DNA of 64,000 nucleotides from Marchantia polymorpha subsp. ruderalis (GCA_037833965.1 AP031358.1:13276001-13340000), one strand, 5' to 3'; shown: positions 1 to 10,331, counted from the stretch's first letter. Notes: a model not told the origin generated them from the letters alone. Numbers and translations: made by a program.

Positions 1-510
1 TTGGAGTATTGATACCTATTATCGGTTCGGCGGTTGACACCTCTCTAAGTGTTGAATCGCCAGGACTTTCTCGCTCCTCTTGCTGTTTCCTGGTGTGCTC
101 CAGAGCAGCTACCACACCTGTATCAGGTTTGATCTGTTCTCTCCCCCATTTTGCATTTGAGTGAGCAGACGTCCAAATTTAGACATATCTCCAAGCTCAT
201 CACCTGAGTTCACCACGGGGATAAGCGAAGGGAAGCAAAGAAGGATTCCAATACATGGTGAAAATAATCTGCAAACTGCACAAGCATAAACTAATATGGA
301 TTCTATGAATTGCAGCTAACCCGAGTGATATGTGTATGTACATGGAAACAGGCTACCCAAAGTAGTGTTCGGACGTGCTGAATTATCGAATACATTAGGG
401 TCGCACGAAAGTGGAATATATGAACTCCGTGGCTTCAATTATACTTAACAACAGCACGTGGAGAAAACTTGAAAAAACTTGAAATTATACTTGGTAGTAA
501 CGTCTTCAGG
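1..510. repeat. Upstream flank of an AceTr-array unit, cut by the window edge
   Basis: This stretch aligns by eye with 3291-3830 and, for its first 200 bases or so, with 10751-10990. Shared landmarks are TTGGA-ATT--TACCTA at the start, GTTGAATC near base 50, GAGCTACCAC/GAGCAGCCACC, and TTTAGACAxATCTCCAA. In the other two places this sequence lies 400-900 bases upstream of an intact minus-strand AceTr gene. I infer that another copy, or its remains, lies left of base 1. No coding sequence was seen here. Confidence 0.6.
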
Positions 511-929
511 ATGGGTCAATCGATATACCATCTGTTCACTCCTTACGTACACACAAGGTTTATGTGAAAATATCAAATATTTCCGTTTGGTATCTTCAGG
601 CTTCATAGCTAGACACTATACTTGTTAATCACGTGTCGAGGAATCAGACTGAATTAACAGTTCCAATCAATTATCAGGTACCCATTGACAAGTTGGTACT
701 TTCTGTTCAAATAAAGATTTCGCGTTCTTATACTACAACTCACAAGAGCCTTACATGTAAAATCTGCTTAGAGATTGATAAGTTTGAGAATGAGTTTTGT
801 TTATGACTGCGTCAAGAACTGACCTCGGAGGAATGATGCAATGGATGATCTAGTGCTCCTTCCAAGGATACATCTACGCGAAATCGAGCAAGTGTCCACC
901 TTTCTGGAATCTCGTTTCAGTCCTCGGTT
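511..929. other. Unassigned intergenic sequence
   Basis: I see no supportable gene, RNA or repeat in this stretch. Short open frames lack ATG starts or recognisable motifs. Confidence 0.5.
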
Positions 930-1905
930 ACCTTGGTGTGCAAATTGAGCAGGTTCTGACGTGTGTCATCAGGCGCGCGCATTGCTCCCACAAATCCGGA
1001 AGTCTATTGTTTCCACGTAGCTCTATCTGCTGCTGCCACGGTAATTTCATAGACAGCTTCGTCATGAGCCTGTTGTAGATTCCAGGACATTCCAACTGAT
1101 CTGATCGGACTGAAAGATCGGTCCTCGATTTTTCCATAGATTAAAATGTTAGTGATCCGTTTGAATGAATTGAATCTCACAAGAGCTCGAAGTATTGACA
1201 ATAAATGGTTGACTCCGTATGCAACATCTGAGGACTTTTGTGTTTCCGGCTCTCTCTACTTTTGCAGAACGGTCCTATCATGTTGGATATCACTTGTGGG
1301 TGGAGGATAACACCGATCAGGATTTATATATGTAGGCAATGATTGAATATTACATGGTTGATCGTATTGCTCACTCAGATACGACAAATCTAAATAGTTG
1401 AAATTGAGACAATAGGTGCTGCCTTCTGCATGCAACAATTCTGCACGCGTTGACCACTTTCATGTCCTTTCCAAACTTTTCAAAACAGAGAAAATCTTGA
1501 TTATTGCTAGTCACTATAACTGAAGCTCTTCGCTGATCCGAATAAAGATTGATTTGGAGTATTATCAAATGCATCCAACACAATCCTGATTTCGGATCAG
1601 CAAGGAGATTAAGTTGCTTCAAGGCCTCGACCAGTCGGGGAAGATCTGCTCTGAACGTAGACTATTGCATTGCATTGAATTTTCCTTCTCTTTATATCAT
1701 TGTAGCGTTTGCATGCGGTTAATATTATGCCAATAAGGACACAGAAGTTTATCAAGGGGATGATCAGCAGTTTCTTCATGTGACGGCCTATGCTCAAAAT
1801 CCTCCGAATTTCTTCATTCTTTGCCAGAACCAAATTGATACAGTTATTCGAAGTTTGACTTGGCATGCTTTGAACCGTGAGAAATTCCTCCTCCAAGATT
1901 AACAA
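930..1905 (-). pseudogene. Remnant of an unidentified gene co-duplicated with the AceTr array (copy 1)
   Basis: Several short minus-strand frames (near 1004-1201, 1256-1438, 1371-1622 and 1609-1905) each resemble pieces found elsewhere. Bases 930-1130 match 5455-5850 and 13200-13600, and 1140-1610 match 8220-8420 and 24720-25110. Frames are interrupted and most open frames lack an ATG, so this is read as broken coding sequence. The part at 1609-1905 could encode one hydrophobic helix (core LLIIPLINFCVLIGIILTA) followed by basic residues. The piece SVIVTSNNQDFL near 1500 loosely recalls an RNBS-B-type stretch of plant NB-ARC proteins, but that is too weak for a family call. What the intact gene encoded is unknown. 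Confidence 0.35.
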
Positions 1906-2176
1906 CCCGTCGTCTAAACAAAATACAAGAATCAGCCAATTTCACTTGCTTCCTGATAAAGAAACTGTTCTCACTCATTCGCGAAAAGCCCTCATCTTAT
2001 TGAGCAAGTCGGATATTTACTTCACAATCACATAATACACTACCAAATGATTTGATCAGCGTCTATAAGAAGTATGATTAGGAAATTCCCTAATCATGTA
2101 ATCTACAAAATCTGTTTCGAAGTTTACACATTTACATTCGCATCTGAGATCTAGTCTAAAATGTCGACAGAAGCGA
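1906..2176 (-). repeat. Shared 3' flank of AceTr copy 1
   Basis: The bases downstream of this transporter gene (minus-strand sense) align with 9230-9625 and 27720-28007 behind the other two intact copies. All three carry GATCTGATC/TTTGATCAG-xxGTxTATxA about 100-180 bases after the stop codon. It was probably duplicated with the gene and may hold the 3' UTR. Confidence 0.5.
2074..2097 (-). other. Hairpin in the probable 3' UTR of AceTr copy 1
   Basis: ATGATTAGG (2074-2082) and CCTAATCAT (2089-2097) are perfect inverse complements with a 6-base loop. The stem lies about 80-100 bases past the stop codon. Copy 2 has a stem at the equivalent place with different bases (9466-9487). Confidence 0.4.
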
Positions 2177-2863
2177 CTACTTGTGCTCTTTGGTGGGTAC
2201 AGCTCCAATCGGAAGCTCAAAGAATGAGTTCTGCTTGTTGACGATCTGAGCCAGAGCCAAGTACCATGCGATGAAAGCTGTAATGATCCCGAAGATGCCA
2301 CCAGCCTTCGTAATGTCTTTGTCTAGTTTGAATTCACCGATGGTCAGCAGAAGGAAGGTGATGGACAGCGAGAAAAAGAGGCTCGTGAGACACACGTTTG
2401 TTCGCAGGGTGGCCAACCACATCATGAAGGTGAAGATGGTCCAACCCAGCAGCCAAAGCCCCAGAGCTTCATTGTAGTCCACAAGAGACTCACTCGCCAC
2501 AAAGGCAGCCCGAACACCGAAGGCCGGAATCTGAATTACGGCTAACGACAGCCAGAATGCACCATATGACGAGAATGCAGTGGCTCCAAAAGTGTTACCC
2601 GCTGCAAACTCCCACATTCCAGCCAGAAGTTGCGCCAATCCACCGTACCCAGCAGCCAAACCAGTGACGACAGTATGAGGAGCACTCTGTGGAATAATCA
2701 CTCCAGCGTTGTGGCAAGACAGCACAAACGTGGTCAAGGCGAATCCCATGAGCCCCAGAGGAGCAGGGTTCGCAACCACTGATTTGGTGTGCATGGGTCT
2801 GGACAGGAGATCCTCCAATCGAGACGCCTTTTCCAAATCACGTTCGTGCGTCGGGTACGACAT
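2177..2863 (-). CDS. AceTr/GPR1-FUN34-YaaH family acetate transporter, copy 1
   Basis: An intact single-exon gene of 228 codons. I chose the ATG at 2863: frames extending upstream use GTG, and MSYPT at this ATG is shared by all three intact copies. The protein has a short hydrophilic N-terminus (residues 1-30), then the family signature NPAPLGL (32-38), QLLAGMWEF (78-86) and GNTFGATAFSSYGAFW (89-104). The rest is hydrophobic, with about six membrane helices and a short polar tail ending EHK. Family members (TC 2.A.96) are proton-coupled acetate or succinate transporters or channels of the plasma membrane, so acetate-type uptake or export is the likely role. It differs from copy 2 at about 14 residues, mostly at the two termini and in the last loop. 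A TATA box lies about 215 bases upstream. Unlike the other two copies it seems to lack the 5' UTR intron donor. Substrate and expression are unproven. Confidence 0.9.
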   Translation of the reverse strand: MSYPTHERDLEKASRLEDLLSRPMHTKSVVANPAPLGLMGFALTTFVLSCHNAGVIIPQSAPHTVVTGLAAGYGGLAQLLAGMWEFAAGNTFGATAFSSYGAFWLSLAVIQIPAFGVRAAFVASESLVDYNEALGLWLLGWTIFTFMMWLATLRTNVCLTSLFFSLSITFLLLTIGEFKLDKDITKAGGIFGIITAFIAWYLALAQIVNKQNSFFELPIGAVPTKEHK

Positions 2864-3076
2864 TGTCGATATGCTCACGGTCCTGCAGAAGAAAAGCTTG
2901 TGGCTATTTGGATTATGTCAGAAGAAACTTAAGCCGACGGGAGTATCAGAGAGAGGAGTACGACTGGAGGTCGAGACTGCTGATTCTGGTCTGCCTTCCG
3001 CTTATGGATTAGCTCCGACTACGATTGCAGCAAATCAAGACTGCTTCCTCAGTGCGAACATGCCTGAAGCAGCTGA

Positions 3077-3084
3077 CTTATATA
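3077..3084 (-). promoter_or_regulatory. TATA box of AceTr copy 1
   Basis: Minus-strand TATATAAG sits inside GGAATGTATATAAGTCAGCT, a block identical in the promoter of copy 2 (10529-10536). It predicts transcription starting near 3050 and a 5' UTR of about 190 bases with no upstream ATG that I can see. Confidence 0.65.
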
Positions 3085-3290
3085 CATTCCGCAGGACATA
3101 TATGCCAGCCTGTGTACAAGCATGCCAAAATCAGCAGTGACTGCTATTCTGGCACCATCTGACAATGCTGTGTATTAATGCAACGAGATGTATTATCCGA
3201 GATGGTGACAACGAAGGACGGTATTACCCACTTGGGATAAAGCAGTTGTGCATGCTCACTTTGCTCTCGTGCCTAAGGCTCGCAGCTTTC

Positions 3291-3830
3291 TTGGAATATT
3301 GATACCTACTACTGGATTGGCTTTTCTGACACGTCGAAGTGTTGAATCACCAGAAGTCCTTCCCCGCTCCTAGTGCTGTTTCGTGTTAGCGAGGAGCTAC
3401 CACATCTTTAGCAGGATTGATTTCTCCTTTTCTCCACTTTGGATTTTGTTGGGCTTCAGCAAATGTCCTTTTTTAGACGAATCTCCAAACTCAGCACATA
3501 AAAAAACCGTTGGACAATCAAGGGGACCAACCAAGTAACCAAGTAATACCCCAATATTTAGGTGAAATTATCCGCATACTACACAAACATCAACTGCTGT
3601 GAATTACATGAATTGGATCTACCTGAAGTACTTTTATGTATGGGTTACATGCTACAGAAGATAGTATTCACATACTCGATTGATAATCGCTCGATACACT
3701 TACACCCCATGAAAGTGGCATACTTGGAATTCATGGCGTCACAACACTTAACTTAACGATAGCACGTCGAGAATAATTGATATTCATCAATTGAGATTTC
3801 GTAATCACGCCTTTAGGGCTGTGGTATATC
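3291..3830. repeat. Duplicated upstream flank of AceTr copy 1
   Basis: It aligns with 1-510 over most of its length and with 10751-10990 over the first 200 bases. It marks the outer part of the duplicated unit. No gene was seen inside it. Confidence 0.6.
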
Positions 3831-4554
3831 ATATGTTATTCCTTTGTTTGTCTACCACGAGATCTATTGTACCTACAGATCTCCAATTCAACGCCGATCC
3901 AAAATCTGTCTACCGATTGAGAATGCAAGGGGGAGCAGGATTTCGAATTTCTTTTGTCGACAAAAATTTTTCATATACGGAAAGTTTTCAGAAGAAACTC
4001 GGTCAGTGACCAGCTTTTTGGGTTTTTAAACGTTGTCCTTAAACATCTTTAGAATTCTATGTCATGAAAAGTTAGACATCCTCATTGCTGGAGGAGTTTT
4101 TAGTCCTCAGTCTTATATATTTTGTAGATGAGGGACTTGTGAATGTGAGCATTAACAACTGTTCCAAGACTTGGACCTTTTACGTGAGTTATTTGCTTCA
4201 CCTTCAGATCTTTCCTCGCATTGCCAGCTATCTCCAACACCACTACGGTAAAATAATCCGGAATTGCTGCAGAGTGAACTGCAGCGGTGGCACCAGCTCG
4301 AAAAACTCCAACAGTGGATGAATACGTTCGATCCAGTGAACACAATTTACCGTCTTTGGGTTCAAGTATAGCACTTCCTTATCACTCAAATGGGTGTGGC
4401 AGCGAGGCCAAACGGTTATCCAAGTAATTAAACTTTTTATTTATATGCCTTGAGGACTAGAAGCATCAATGTCGAATCCACGGTGTATACCAAGAGCACC
4501 TTCTCCTTCTTCTATTTCTTCTTTAATCCAAGAGATCCAATTATACTTGCGATA
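3831..4554. other. Unassigned intergenic sequence
   Basis: Short open frames on both strands at 4085-4345 lack recognisable motifs. I see no supportable feature. Confidence 0.4.
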
Positions 4555-4921
4555 GTCAGATCAGCCGTGTCACTTGCATCTTGATATCCATGCAGTACGC
4601 TGCTGATTGATACTTTCTAGAAAATTGTATAACTGTGCGGTTTTTTGTGATCTTTCAGTGAGATCAAAATAGCAAATAAAATCATATCGGATGGAACGGA
4701 GACATGGATAATCACCATGAATAAGGGCCAGCTCTGCACTGCTGCTACTAAACTGGTCTGGGTGGCGATATAAAACATACACCTGCAATTGCGACTTTGG
4801 CAATCAAGCTGCAGGGAATAAGAAACAGACTGATGATTTCATCCTCAACAAGGCCTGGGGCCTGACTCAATACCAGAAGCTAGTTGCAGTCTTCGTACAT
4901 GAATAGAGGAGGAGAGAGAGA

Positions 4922-5340
4922 CTCTCCGGATGGGAAGGAGTTGTCATGTTTGAAGATCTGAGAGACCCAGGTACCAAGCAATGAAGTCCATGAATATCCA
5001 TCCGGCTCTGGTGAAGCACTTGTGATTCGCAAAATAAAAGATGGTGAACAGGAGGAAGGTGACGGACAGCGAGAAGATGTGGGAGATGAGGCAGAATTGG
5101 TGTGCAGAGTGGCTACAGACATCCTGACGGCGTATTTGGTCCACCCAGCAGCGACAGCTCCAGGGCTTCCGATCGACAGCTGATTGGTGGCCACAAACGC
5201 ATCACGAAAACAGAAGCCTGGGTCTGAAACAAAGCGAACAATAACCAGAGAAGCCGTAGCTCCAATCGAGTTTCCAGCTGCGAGCTCCCATGTTTCTGTC
5301 AGGTCGAAAATTGTACTTCTCTGCTTGAAGGAAGGCAGTA
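4922..5340 (-). pseudogene. Decayed AceTr transporter, array locus 2
   Basis: Minus-strand translations in different frames recover transporter pieces. TWELAAGNSIGATAS matches MWEFAAGNTFGATAF, FSLSVTFLLFTI matches FSLSITFLLLTI, AGWIFMDFIAWYLGLSDL matches AGGIFGIITAFIAWYLALAQI, and QIFKHDNSFPSG matches QIVNKQNSFFELPIG. At least two frame changes separate them, and the N-terminal third with NPAPLGL is not recognisable. The gene cannot make an intact transporter. It is the paralogous partner of 12725-13030, whose lesions differ. Confidence 0.75.
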
Positions 5341-5454
5341 GCAGCCGGGCTGACAATAGCTTGGAATTTGATCGATGTTGCGGATATGATGAGCTGAGGG
5401 GACTGAAAATGAGGGCTCATCTGGATTCGATCACGTGTCCTCCTGTTCACACAC

Positions 5455-5850
5455 GTGTCAATCCTCAGTCAGCTTGGTATCGCAAGTGAGCAGGTTCTGA
5501 TGTCCGTCATCGCTCGCGGATGGCTCCCACTAAAATCGGGAGCCTACTATATTTACGATGCTCGGTCTGCTGTTGCCGAGATGATTGCAAAACAGCTGCG
5601 TGAAGATCCTGGAATAGAATGCAGGGAATTCCAACTGCTACCAAGATGAGGTCGATCGATGAGCGACACCTGCACTAGAACATAGGGCCAGAGCTTGAGA
5701 AACATGTCGATGGCTTCGAGCTCAAACTCCACACCATCACAGTTCAAAGTTCGCATTGAACTTCGAACGAGGCTCCTTTCGGCCGACTGAACATCAAGTT
5801 TAACAAGTGGCGCTCTCACAGCGATCGTTACTCGAAATTCTGAGAAATGA
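5455..5850 (-). pseudogene. Remnant of the unidentified co-duplicated gene (copy 2)
   Basis: It aligns with 13200-13600 and, in part, with 930-1130. The longest open frame (minus, 5553-5819) contains CDGVEFELEAIDMFLKLW; the paralogous stretch reads CNGLELEFESIRIFLKV, so amino-acid similarity persists despite stops. I do not recognise the family. Confidence 0.3.
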
Positions 5851-6185
5851 TCGCTTATTTACGTGGGCCCGGGACATGTACGTAGATTCAAACGCGTAAA
5901 GGTATCAGCCGCCAAACGTGGATGTCACCTCCGCATCAATGAAGCTGCTCAGCATCCGTGAAGGTGAACATAAAAACAAACAGATACTCAATAACAATAT
6001 AACTTCAAGGAATACGAACTATTTTATTTCCTGAAGCTCTAAACTGGATAGAATCTCTTTTTTGTTGGCTTTGCAGGAAAAACGTGAAAGGGGCATCAAC
6101 ATCAGAAAGGTCATGTTGAATGTACCCGGAAGCTAGATCGCCCATAGGGGTGAGGTGATATATGCATGGCCATGCCAAAAGGAGC

Positions 6186-7489
6186 ATGGATCATGATATA
6201 AATACCAATGAAAAGTGCTTGTATCAGAACAGAATTAGCGAATTTGGAGGGTAACAGATATGAATTTAGAACATAGGCTGAAAGATTTTGTCATGAAGTA
6301 GCGCCGCCGGCCTCTCTGCATAGTGTTTCTGCGATGGCTTTGGGACCTGAGAATTGCACAAGCTGAAAGTCGCATTTCAAAGCACAAAACATTCATGCCT
6401 CAGTCATCGCAGAGTGGCATGTTTCATGTTCCCCCACCCATGCAAGCTCAAGGGAGGAGCCAGACCACAGGCATCATGTTTGCGGACAAAATTCAAAACG
6501 TGATTTCCCATGCCCGTCAGTTTGTCTATGAAACGCATAACAAACTTTGTAGCAGTGCGAAGAAGTGCATTGTGGTGTCTCCAATTGTGCATTTACATGA
6601 AACGTGTGCAAATTGATCGAGCCATCATTCGGGGATTGAGCTGGAGGGAAATCCAAATAGGGGTGGAAAATTCAGACTTTGAAAGCTTTCTCATCTGCAA
6701 TTCTGCCAGTATAGGTTTCAGTTTCACGTCTGCAAACTCCATGCGTTGAACGCCAGAAGTCTATCAATAGCTGTTTCACTGGTGGTCATCGAGTTAGTGC
6801 TGATGAAATCGACATCTCAGAGTTACCGACGTCTTAGAGGCAAAAGGAGACTTGTAAAACAAAAGGAAGTATGCTTCTCAGCCTCAGTGCACTTTCTGCT
6901 GGACCGGCCGAAGTCTACGATGCCCACTGTTACTCCTGGACAGTAATTAATTCAATTAGAACAGCTAACTGCTCGACCTGCAACCAAAGGACACATCATT
7001 CGTTCAATTTACTGGGGAAAAGAACCTCTGTCTTAGTTGCGTGTGATATACCTCAATGGAATCGTTTGATGCAATCATTATGGTGATTTTTTGGTGAATG
7101 GTTTTTAGATAGCAGAGAGATCAACGACAGGACGTTTTCATCGTTAGTAAGAGACTCTTGTATAAGTTTACTTTGTAAAAGTGAGAGACACTCTCAAAAT
7201 GCACCCAGCATGAACGAATTTGGCATAACGCTGAGTGGGAAAACTTCTTTCACCGAAAAATCTTGACAGACGTATTGAAAATATAAAATATTCAGATTTT
7301 TTGAATGAAGTGGGCTGAAGATTGTTTTACTGATCTAGCAAGAGGTATGGTATGGTATGGAATAAGTGGTATGTCACCCTAAAGTAGACGAGGAGAAAAG
7401 CAATAGCTTGGCTCACATAATACTAGACTAGCTATAAGCTTCTCACCAGGCTTGATTCTAATGAGCAAGCGCAAGTTTTGTTTCTGCGG
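6186..7489. other. Unassigned intergenic sequence
   Basis: There are only short overlapping open frames without family motifs, plus a small (GGTAT)n-like run near 7345. No gene is supported. Confidence 0.4.
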
Positions 7490-8219
7490 AGGGCCAGGAA
7501 TTACGAAGCTGCGTTGCCCAATTACACTTGGTTTTCGATCCTCGGTCCATGCCGAAGTGGCGAGCAGGTTCTGAAGATAAGCAGTTAAGTTCCATCCATG
7601 AATCTCGAAGGTTTTCTGCGCCTGCAGTAGTCTGGGAATCGATACAGGCTAAGAACTGCAGGGAGCCACAGCAGCCAAATCAACCAAATATCAATGTGCA
7701 CATCCACTTTGGAATCCCATCGGCTGTACCTGCCCGTTTGTCGCTGTTGCTGTAGAGAGCTCCAAGAAGTCAAGGACAGGACTAACTTAGCGGAGATGAT
7801 CAGCAGGTTCCAAAGACCTGGCCAGCCCACCTGCTCCCATGCCTTCGTTCACTTTGGTAGAAGCTTTCGCTCGTTAATCTCTTGGCCCTCCTATTTCGTA
7901 TTTGGGTCGGAATGGGAAGGCCGAGAGAGAAACCGTACAGCGGATAATTATATCTAATATCCATTCTGCACCCAAGTACGATTCTCAAGTTGAATCCACA
8001 TTTGCGTCTTCCTATTAATTGGCAAGTGCAAGTCTCATTTGAGGCAAAAAGTTGGTGAAGTTTCTCATTGTAGTTGGACGAGTTTAGTGAATTATGGCCT
8101 TCACTACATACGTCGTGAGAGTCCAAAAGCAATTCAACTGCAACATTTCTCTGGCGCTGCTGGAGCCCCATAATCGAGGGTTTTTAGCATGGCACATGAC
8201 GGTTTATATTGTCCTAGAT

Positions 8220-8411
8220 GAGTACAGTCGTCGATGATTCCAAAGTCATGAACTTTATGTGATCCATTTTTTTGGATAAAATCGCAAGAGCTCGAAGTAT
8301 TAATAAGAGATCCGTTGACTCCGTGTCCACAATGTCAGATCTTTTATTTTCCCGGATCCCTATATTTTGGCAGAACTGTCTATCCATTTTGGATATAATT
8401 TGTGGGATGGG
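8220..8411 (-). pseudogene. Remnant of the unidentified co-duplicated gene (copy 3)
   Basis: ISKMDRQFC and KFMTLESSTTVLI (minus) match the corresponding stretches at 24720-24850 (KFISVDSSTIVLI) and at 1140-1290. The open frame runs straight on from the transporter scrap at 8412-8492, as a chimeric frame. I see no ATG or promoter that would make it a gene. Confidence 0.3.
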
Positions 8412-8492
8412 GACCACAGCAAACAGGATAAGTCCCACGGCTGAGGGTTTTTCCACAACAGAGGCAGTCTTTATTGGCCGGGACAGAACTAT
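8412..8492 (-). pseudogene. N-terminal scrap of an AceTr transporter, array locus 3
   Basis: IVLSRPIKTASVVEKPSAVG aligns with DLLSRPMHTKSVVANPAPLG of the intact genes, and the next residues LILFAVV with LMGFALT. After that the similarity stops and unrelated sequence follows. The same scrap occurs at 25702-25797. Confidence 0.6.
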
Positions 8493-8519
8493 CGCCCAGC
8501 TCAAACCCTTATGATCATT

Positions 8520-8545
8520 AAGGATCTCTCGGCCGAGAGATCCTT
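8520..8545. repeat. Perfect 26-bp palindrome
   Basis: AAGGATCTCTCGG followed at once by its exact inverse complement CCGAGAGATCCTT. It is absent from the homologous place in 25800-25860, so it arose or was inserted in this copy only. Confidence 0.8.
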
Positions 8546-8880
8546 GATAAAGTCGGTACTTCATATTCTGACCTGGTGGCAGTTCGATACCTCCTGTCTG
8601 GTGTGGATCTCTAGCTAGCCACAAAACTTGTGTCGAGCGAACATTTTATTTTTGAAGCCCAGTGACCACGGAGCAACTGCTGCAGGCAATAGGACCGAGA
8701 TTTCACTTCTTTATTAAGAGCCTCGACCTTCCCTGCTGACAATCAGCATTTGTCAGAGCGAGGGTCTCACACACTGAGTTGCCCACCGAGGTCTGTGAGC
8801 GCATCTTCTAGCACTGATCGCAGCTCAAGAGTCAGGCTTGGATTTCAGAGTTCTCTGAGCTCTTACTTATCGCATCCGCA

Positions 8881-9229
8881 TCTCGTTAGTGGGCTGTATT
8901 TTCTATAGAAGCAGAGAGTCTTGGAACTTTGGAAGAAGTACTAATAGTTGTTGGAATGAATTTGTACACCTTTGTCCTAGTGACATTCACCATTTGAAAT
9001 TTGTTGAGAGAGGTAAGAATATTAGAAACCATATGTTTTATACGTCACGGGTGGTTACCTAAGGACAAGCTGACTTAAGGGTAGAGTTGTTCAAGCAAGT
9101 CTTAATAGAATTGTGAGTGCAGGCATTTTCATACCAGATGTAGCAATGCAGCAATTAATGGAAAGAGCTGGCAGATTTTTTCAACACGGAAGGCATAATG
9201 TGCCGGCCTTTACTTAGACTAGTTCCAAC
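8881..9229. other. Unassigned spacer between array units
   Basis: No gene or repeat could be supported here. Confidence 0.4.
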
Positions 9230-9625
9230 TTCTTGTTTTTTTCTCAGAAAGACATTGATGCAGTTATTTGGAGTTCGCGACTTGCCATGCTTTGAAGCGT
9301 GGAAAAGGAATTGCACATGAAACGGCCATTTTCACCTTCTACCTGATGAAGAAACTGTACACACTTGTCCGCAAAACGCAATCGTCTTATTTGAGAAAGC
9401 TCGAGGCTATAATGAACAATTATAATAATACACTGTCAGTGGATCTGATCGGTGTCTATGACAGGCATGATTATTGTAATAATCATGTCCTATACAAAAC
9501 TTTGGGTCTGAAGGGTATAAGAGCTTCGAAAATCCGTCGCGAAGCAAATAAACTCAGTCCCTTCCGGAAATTTACACATCTCAGAACTGTAATTGAGATC
9601 TAGTTCGTGTGTCAGCAGAACTAAA
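9230..9625 (-). repeat. Shared 3' flank of AceTr copy 2
   Basis: It aligns with 1830-2176 and 27720-28007. ACTGTCAGT-GATCTGATC-GTG is shared with copy 3. A plus-strand open frame at 9268-9603 overlaps this flank, is not conserved in the other units, and is probably fortuitous. Confidence 0.5.
9466..9487 (-). other. Hairpin in the probable 3' UTR of AceTr copy 2
   Basis: CATGATTATT (9466-9475) and AATAATCATG (9478-9487) form a perfect 10-bp stem with a 2-base loop, about 140 bases past the stop codon. It occupies the position of the copy 1 stem at 2074-2097. Confidence 0.4.
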
Positions 9626-10312
9626 CTATTTGTGGTCTGATCTGGCTACAGGTCCAATAGGAAGCTCGAAGAACGAGTTCTGCTTGTTTACGATCTGAGC
9701 CAGAGCCAAGTACCATGCAATGAAAGCTGTAATGATGCCGAAAATACCACCAGCCTTCGTCATGTCTTTGTCTAGTGAGAATTCACCTATGGTCAGCAGG
9801 AGGAAAGTGATGGACAGCGAGAAGAACAGGCTGGTGAGGCACACGTTCGTTCGCAGGGTGGCTAACCACATCATGAAGGTGAAGATGGTCCAACCCAGCA
9901 GCCAAAGCCCCAGAGCTTCATTGTAGTCGACTAGAGACTCGCTGGCTACAAAGGCAGCACGAACACCGAAGGCCGGGATCTGAATCACAGCGAACGACAG
10001 CCAGAATGCGCCATATGACGAGAATGCAGTAGCTCCAAAAGTGTTACCGGCTGAGAACTCCCACATTCCAGCGAGAAGTTGCGCCAATCCACCGTACCCA
10101 GCAGCCAAACCTGTGACGACAGTATGAGGAGCACTCTGTGGAATAATCACTCCAGCGTTGTGGCAAGACAGCACAAATGTCGTCAAGGCGAATCCCATGA
10201 GCCCCAGAGGAGCAGGGTTCGCAACCACTGATTTGGTTTGAATAGGTCTGGACAGTATATCCTCCAATCGAGACGCCCTTTCCAAATCACGTTCTTGCGT
10301 TGGGTACGACAT
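9626..10312 (-). CDS. AceTr/GPR1-FUN34-YaaH family acetate transporter, copy 2
   Basis: An intact 228-codon single-exon gene starting at the ATG at 10312; longer frames upstream rely on TTG. It carries the same signature residues as copy 1, NPAPLGL at 32-38 and GNTFGATAFSSYGAFW at 89-104. Differences include Q for H at residue 6, I for M at 24, FSAG for FAAG before the second motif, and the tail PVARSDHK. The coding part is far more conserved than the flanks, which suggests it is under selection. A putative 70-bp 5' UTR intron and a TATA box precede it. The probable role is proton-linked transport of acetate or a related carboxylate across the plasma membrane; the substrate is inferred from the family only. 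Confidence 0.9.
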   Translation of the reverse strand: MSYPTQERDLERASRLEDILSRPIQTKSVVANPAPLGLMGFALTTFVLSCHNAGVIIPQSAPHTVVTGLAAGYGGLAQLLAGMWEFSAGNTFGATAFSSYGAFWLSFAVIQIPAFGVRAAFVASESLVDYNEALGLWLLGWTIFTFMMWLATLRTNVCLTSLFFSLSITFLLLTIGEFSLDKDMTKAGGIFGIITAFIAWYLALAQIVNKQNSFFELPIGPVARSDHK

Positions 10313-10331
10313 TGTCGATATGCTCACGGTC

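Larger units (their letters stand above)
4555..6185. repeat. Segmental duplicate of 12185-13862, copy A
   Basis: Landmarks occur in the same order in both segments: CGCTGCTGATTGAT-CTTTCTA, ACATACACCTGCAATTG-GACTT, the decayed transporter, GAGCAGGTTCTG, CTCACAGCGA, then ATGTACCxGGAAG and GCATGGCC at the right end. Identity by eye is moderate with many small gaps, so the duplication is old. Bases near 930-1130 match the GAGCAGGTTCTG part as a third, partial copy. Confidence 0.6.
7490..8880. repeat. Segmental duplicate of 23980-26160, copy A
   Basis: Both segments start with GGAATTACGAAGCTGCGT and share, in order, GGAATC-CATCGGCTGTACCTGC, GGTTCCAAACACCTGGCC-type sequence, CAAGTGCAAGTCTCA, GGCAGAACTGTCTATCCATT, GGCCGGGACAGAAC and GAGCTCxTACTTAT. 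Copy B is about 0.8 kb longer, partly from unrelated sequence and a microsatellite. On the minus strand the block reads as an AceTr upstream region and N-terminal scrap followed by the unidentified gene. Confidence 0.65.

Noticed and set aside
2271..2477. Conserved plus-strand 68-codon frame opposite the AceTr genes, also at 9720-9926 and 28102-28308
   Set aside because: Conservation follows from the intact minus-strand transporter codons. No independent start context or motif was seen.
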